64,000 bases of DNA from Cymbidium sinense. Taxonomy: Eukaryota; Streptophyta; Magnoliopsida; Asparagales; Orchidaceae. This document shows positions 59,215 to 64,000 of the stretch, piece by piece. Position 1 is the first letter of the stretch. The number at the start of each line of letters is the position of its first letter. The translations under genes were made by a program, and so were the position numbers. The stretch covers positions 53,042,514-53,106,513 of the forward strand of contig CM038214.1 of assembly GCA_021442155.1 (NCBI GenBank), written 5' to 3'. Under the pieces are notes generated by a model, which was not told the DNA's origin, did not search any database, and worked only from the letters and a program-made list of their open reading frames with translations.

Positions 59215-62200
59215 TTGATTGTTCAAACTCAATCACCAAACCAATCTGGATCATTTGATCAAGTTGACCCAATTAACCCATGGACCAAATGAACCAAATC
59301 TCATTCCAACCTCAATTAATTTAACCAATGATTTATATCAATTATATCAACAAGACTCAACCATCAATTCAAACCAAGCTAATGCTCTTCCAAAGTTAAC
59401 CCAATCATGGTCAAAATAAACCAAATCTCATTCCAAACCAAATTGATTGAAATTGACCAATCATAAATTGACCATCAATATGATCAACATCCAATTGCAT
59501 CCAATTTGATCAAACCAATCAATTGACCCATCAATTAATTAAAAGGAATTGAATCAAATCATTCTAAACCAACTTAAACCAAAGACTTACAATCATTCTC
59601 AAATGATCAATTGAACTAAATAAATTCCCTAAGAATTTGACAAAATGAAATCCATTAACCATAAATCCATATGAGTCAAATCCAAATTCACTTTAAATTA
59701 AATCAAACCAATGGCACAAATACATTCCAAATCATCATTTGAACACATCCAAGTCTTTGGTTTGACCATACCTTGTCAACCTATAGACCCATTGACATCA
59801 TCAAACCATTCAAACCAAGCTCAAGCCAAACCAAACTTGGCATGACTCATCCTTAGGTCATATGGGTTAACCCATGTGGGCCCAACCCATGGTGAACCCA
59901 ATTTGGGTAAAAACCCATGAACCAACCCACCCAAATGCAATACAATCCCCATTTGGATGGTCTCACCTACTCACCAATCAATGGTAGCCATCCTTAGCTC
60001 ATTTTGGACACTTTGACCACTGATTCAACCTAACCCATGGCTATTGGGTTCAACTTTGGGTCAAGAGAGGGTGAGCTTACCTTTAGCCCACCATTGGTTC
60101 ACATGGGGGATGAGGTACACTCTATGCCAACCCTTGTAGCTACCTCAACCTCTCAAGACCCTCCACCTCAGTAGTCCATGGACATCTCTAGCCATCTACC
60201 CCGGTCGGACGACTTCCAAAGGTTGAGGTAATCTCAGCCCTTGGTTCACTTGGGGAGGAGAGTATACTTTTCCCCATCCATTCAAACTACATAGAGAGCA
60301 TCCTTAGGTGATGAGAAGTCCCAGAGCTTCTCCCAATACTCTAGTGCACCCCATCACCAGCGAGACAAAGCTTTGTTTGAAATAGAGAACCTGTCCTTCC
60401 AACCTTGCCTAAACTCCACCAAACTTTAATTAACTCATACCACACCTTCCCTAAGCTCTGATAAGTAGAAAAAATTGATTACCAATCGATTTGATCATCA
60501 AAACCATTTAAGATCAACTTCAATGAGCTTCACAGAGGCATTTAGTCTACAGAGTTATCAATAGAGAGAAAAATCAAGAGTTTCTCAATAGGGCTTCACC
60601 TCTTCAAGATGAAGCTACCTTATTCATTGGACCACAAATCTTGAGCTCCGATGACATCAATTTCTAGAAAACTGTAGAAAATCCTATAAGCCTTCATCTT
60701 TTGTGCATGAATTTGTGATTTCATGCTATTTCCATCATAGAATCTCCTTAGATTTTCTCCTCACACATTTTTGGAGTTGATCCTGACATCCCATGACCTC
60801 TAGTAAGCTTAAATTGAGCGGTGGAAGGTGGACGGTGTCTGTCTTTCAGTGCCCGGGGGATGAATGATCATTTGTTGTCCATTTTGTGTGATTAGAATGG
60901 ACAATCATGATTTAATATGCTAGAAATCTCAATTTAATCCAATAGGAATGACGAGATTAATCCATCTTTGACCGAGATGAGACAATGGAGATGAAATGCA
61001 TGCCTTGACTTAGCGCCATGGGGACATTTTAAATAACCTATCCGATGGTGACACGTGGAAAGCACTGACGCATCAGCTTCTATATTGCGCTGATGGGTTA
61101 AGAGGTTAATTAGGTGTTTAAAATGTGATTAAGTAGCCAAAACTTCACAAATTCATAACTAATTGTAGAAAAATTCTAAAAATATGAGTATACCTATTTT
61201 AGAAAGGGTAAATAGAGGAGCATTTAATAAAAAATAAAATCCCTAAGGTTTGAATAATGAAGAGTGCTTAATTAAGGTTTGAAGTTTTTAAATTACCCTA
61301 ATTAAGCCTTAATTACTTGGCCAACTAATCTCAAATTGAATGTGTTGATTCCTTCGGATGTCCATGCCTCCCATAATTTTCTTGGGATTTATTGGCCATG
61401 TAATTTGGATAATTTGAAATTAAAACCTTAATTACAATCTTTAAGTAATTTAATAATTATTAAAAATGCTAATCAAGTAAAATTTGAGCTATTAATAATG
61501 ATTAATCACTGTTAATCATGGAATGTTAGGGGAAAATGGTTAGGGCCTCTTCCCTAGTTATTCTCCCAATTACATTTCATTATAAAGGTTAATTAATGCA
61601 TGAATTAATTAAAGATTATTTAAGCAATTGATGTTGAAATTAAATTAAATTAAAATAATAATTAGATCAGATAATTCAAATTTATTTCATGGGTTCCTCT
61701 TTATGTGTTTAAAAACATAAAGAACCTTAAGGAAATTATGGTTAACCCATGGGTGTGAGAAAATCATATAAGTACTTAATTAAATTCCTCTTTAATCTAA
61801 TTAACACTTAAGCATGAGCCTAATAACATTAGATCCTTTTAGAAGCATTGCAAATTTTAATTATTCATTGTCATATAATTGAAGGCTCATTATTACATGA
61901 TTAATTAAATTAATAAGCATAAGAAAGGGAAATTAAGTTTAATACTTAATGGCTTGAACTTAATTAATTCAAAAAATTCACTTAATTATCTTTTCCCTTA
62001 AACATGTTTAGTTACTAACATGGGATGGGGCAAAACAACAAATATCATTTCTCCTCCTTAGAATTTAATGATTCAAACATGAAAATCAAATTCCATAAGA
62101 AGCTTTAGTTAACCTTAAATGATTTTATTTAACTTGATTGTCCTTAAGAAGTAATGTGATTGGATGTTTTATGTTGAAATGTTTAATTATTCCTTTATCA

Positions 62201-62459
62201 ATCATCATAAAATTGTATATCATTTGATATCATCCATTCATGTTTTCAAATAAAAAGAATCAAATAAATATGATCATATATGTATAAGTTGCATGTGTTG
62301 AATTAATCCTATTATATGTGTTGCTATTATCACTAATAAATTTTAAAACTATTTTCAAAACTATAAACTAATAATAAAAATTGAAATTAATATTGGCCAT
62401 AAATATTATATGTCATTTAAAGTTGTTTATAGTTTAAACATGTTAAAGTATTGCTTTAT

Positions 62460-62930
62460 TCCTATGATTCATGTGTATGTTTACATGTATTTGAATGTTA
62501 GTATGTATATAGTCTGGACATTCTAGGAATACGAGGCTTTAAGTTGCCAGAGGTTTTTTGATTACCTCACTTCCTTGTTTTAAACAATGGCACATACTTT
62601 ATTAATTTCATTCACATGTATACATACAATAAAATTTGGATAAAGCTTTACTTTGCAAGAATAAAAAGATTTGTTAATATATAATATTTTGCAAGATTTT
62701 CATTCTCATGGTTGTGTATACATTCATATGTATTTAAGATAGCAAGTATATAGTATGGACATCGCAGGAATATGATGCTTTAAGTAGTGCCAAGGAGGTC
62801 TTAGATTATCTTACCTCCTTGGTTTAAACAATGACACGTACTTGCTTAAATCTTTAATAGATGTGTACGTGTGCTTAGCTAAAGAGTGGAATCCCATCTT
62901 TCTACAAAATTATATGCATTTACAATCATT
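62460..62930 (+). repeat. 241-bp tandem duplication in arm 6
   Basis: TATATAGTCTGGACATTCTA (about 62505) recurs as TATATAGTATGGACATCGCA (about 62747), each followed by GGAATA, GCTTTAAGT, TTACCTC or ACCTCAC, and TTTAAACAATG(G/A)CAC. Not seen in arm 1, so specific to this copy. Confidence 0.75.
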
Positions 62931-63940
62931 TAAGTGTGCCAAAAATACATTGCATGTATAGGTATGTTAAGTTCAAAATCATATGCATGATTTTGGTGAT
63001 GAAAATGAATCATATAACATTATCCTTGTGATAGTAATTCAATTTCATTAATCTTAAGATGCCTCTCATGCTTGAATAGGATTCTTTAAGATCAACATAA
63101 ATCTAAGATTAATAAAATATCTAATAAATCATTCACTAAACCAAACCAAATCATAATAACATGCCTTTAGAAAATAACTTAGGATAGGTATGAAATAGGG
63201 CCAAACATTTTTTTTCTTTATATTAATTAGATGTTGCAAATATCAAATGAAAAATAAAAATGCAAATTAAAATTTGCTAATCCTTTTAATAACTTAATGA
63301 AACCACCCTCCATGTTTAAAATTAAATAATTTCCAAACTTAGATGATCATAATCCTAAGGCCTAGTAAGACATACCACAAGGTTAAGCACACACTAGAAT
63401 ATTAAGCAACCACATCTAAGTTGGGATGGTGTATGTTGTAATCTTGTATGTTTGTTTTGTGATGTAATGTTTTAGATTAGATGTTAGGATTGTTTATGCA
63501 TATACTAAATGTTAGGCCATTATTAGCCTAATGATATTTTTTGAAAGGGATTTTGCTAAAGGGGTTGCTAAAATAAAAATAAATATAAATGATTTTGCTT
63601 TTGTACCCCCCTTTTTTCATAATCCATATTAAGACTGGTGGGCTTGGTTACCCATATGCAGGGTGCTAATTCCATATTATGAAATATAACTGCTTGGGTT
63701 TGCATGGATGTTTAGCTAACTTCTATTTTGCAGGTGTAGTTAGATTTTATTATAAAATTTTTTGCAATTGGAATTAGGATTAGTGTTATGAGATTTAGAA
63801 TGAGCAGTGGCTAGAAGGCAATCTCCTGGGAGGCTCTATGAAGCCTTGGAGACCAAATCAAAAGAAGAAAAGAAGATAAGCAATGAAGACCCCCATAGCA
63901 TCTAATTTCAATTATAATTATAAAATTTTATTATAATCCA

Positions 63941-63961
63941 GGTTGTATAAGGGTAGAGCTC
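63941..63961 (+). promoter_or_regulatory. conserved TATA-like block of arm 6
   Basis: GGTTGTATAAGGGTAGAGCT followed by C, the direct counterpart of the arm 4 block and the inverse of 540-560. Confidence 0.45.
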
Positions 63962-64000
63962 GACTACCTAATTTCTCTATTTTTTGGGGTGTATGGTGGT

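Larger units (their letters stand above)
58581..64000 (+). repeat. LTR-like arm 6 (plus, runs off the right edge)
   Basis: Starts TGTTGGCCTCAC with the proximal hairpin, as the inverse of the arm 1 end, and follows arm 1 in inverse order to the TATA-like block. 58800-59950 is C/A-rich with many TTGACC and CCAAAT motifs, the strand complement of the G/T-rich 3600-4900. No coding sequence was found; the plus frame at 59219-59419 is a by-product of the low-complexity C/A composition. 60000-60800 has higher complexity but no family match, and 61100-63400 is AT-rich non-coding. Confidence 0.6.

Noticed and set aside
59219..59419. 66-codon Asn/Thr/Leu/Gln-rich open frame
   Set aside because: Product of the low-complexity C/A-rich CCAAAT/TTGACC composition; the mirror frame at 18228-18494 arises the same way.
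1..64000. tRNA, rRNA or miRNA genes
   Set aside because: No cloverleaf-type A and B box pair with acceptor stem and no rRNA signature was recognised by eye. The long inverted arms could yield small RNAs, but nothing specific supports a miRNA call.

Overview
The window is plant nuclear DNA, most likely an intergenic heterochromatic block of a seed plant. It is strongly AT-rich and CpG-poor and contains a 100-N assembly gap. Every recognisable protein trace belongs to a class I transposable element (Ty3/gypsy, Ty1/copia or L1-type LINE with an RNase H tail). I found no intact host gene, no tRNA or rRNA and no CRISPR array. Prokaryotic features (operons, ribosome binding sites) do not apply. The species cannot be read from the sequence. 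All alignments were made by eye, so boundaries carry tens to hundreds of bases of uncertainty.

Backbone. Six copies of a very long (about 5 to 7 kb) LTR-like arm make up most of the window, in alternating orientation: arm 1 (1-5371, minus), arm 2 (5372-11930, plus), arm 3 (17620-19040, minus, truncated), arm 4 (24071-26498 and 39886-42990, plus, split by an insertion), arm 5 (49480-58580, minus, split by a LINE) and arm 6 (58581-64000, plus). Arms 1/2 and 5/6 abut as two large head-to-head inverted pairs. Five arms keep a TATA-like block near their distal end, and three keep a small hairpin at the proximal end.

Internal regions. Degenerate plus-strand Ty3/gypsy gag-pol (12071-17620: unknown upstream block, gag, protease, RT, RNase H) lies between arms 2 and 3. 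A second gag remnant (46886-49480) lies between arms 4 and 5. Between arms 3 and 4 are a minus-strand Ty1/copia relic (19090-20870), a piece of gypsy RT (20930-21620), an unassigned stretch and an unusual degenerate tandem array (22440-24060).

Most interesting locus. At 26499 to about 39885 a separate Ty3/gypsy element is inserted into arm 4. It has two long LTRs, gag and an aspartic protease. Where RT, RNase H and integrase should follow it carries a degenerate plant mobile domain (PMD, the MAIN/MAIL1-like domain) and a coiled-coil tail. A 5'-truncated LINE (about 34235-36540) interrupts the PMD/tail region. The element is therefore a non-autonomous, domain-capturing retrotransposon with a nested insertion.

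Other LINEs. One begins inside the gap and ends at 46885 with an intact 26-nt poly(A). It has a roughly 3-kb T-rich, CpG-retaining 3' region unlike anything else here. Another (52557-54526, minus) keeps endonuclease and the N-terminal half of RT and is flanked by a candidate 11-bp target duplication. The order of events suggested by the nesting is: arms and gag-pol first, then the copia, PMD-gypsy and LINE insertions, with the LINE inside the PMD-gypsy later still.
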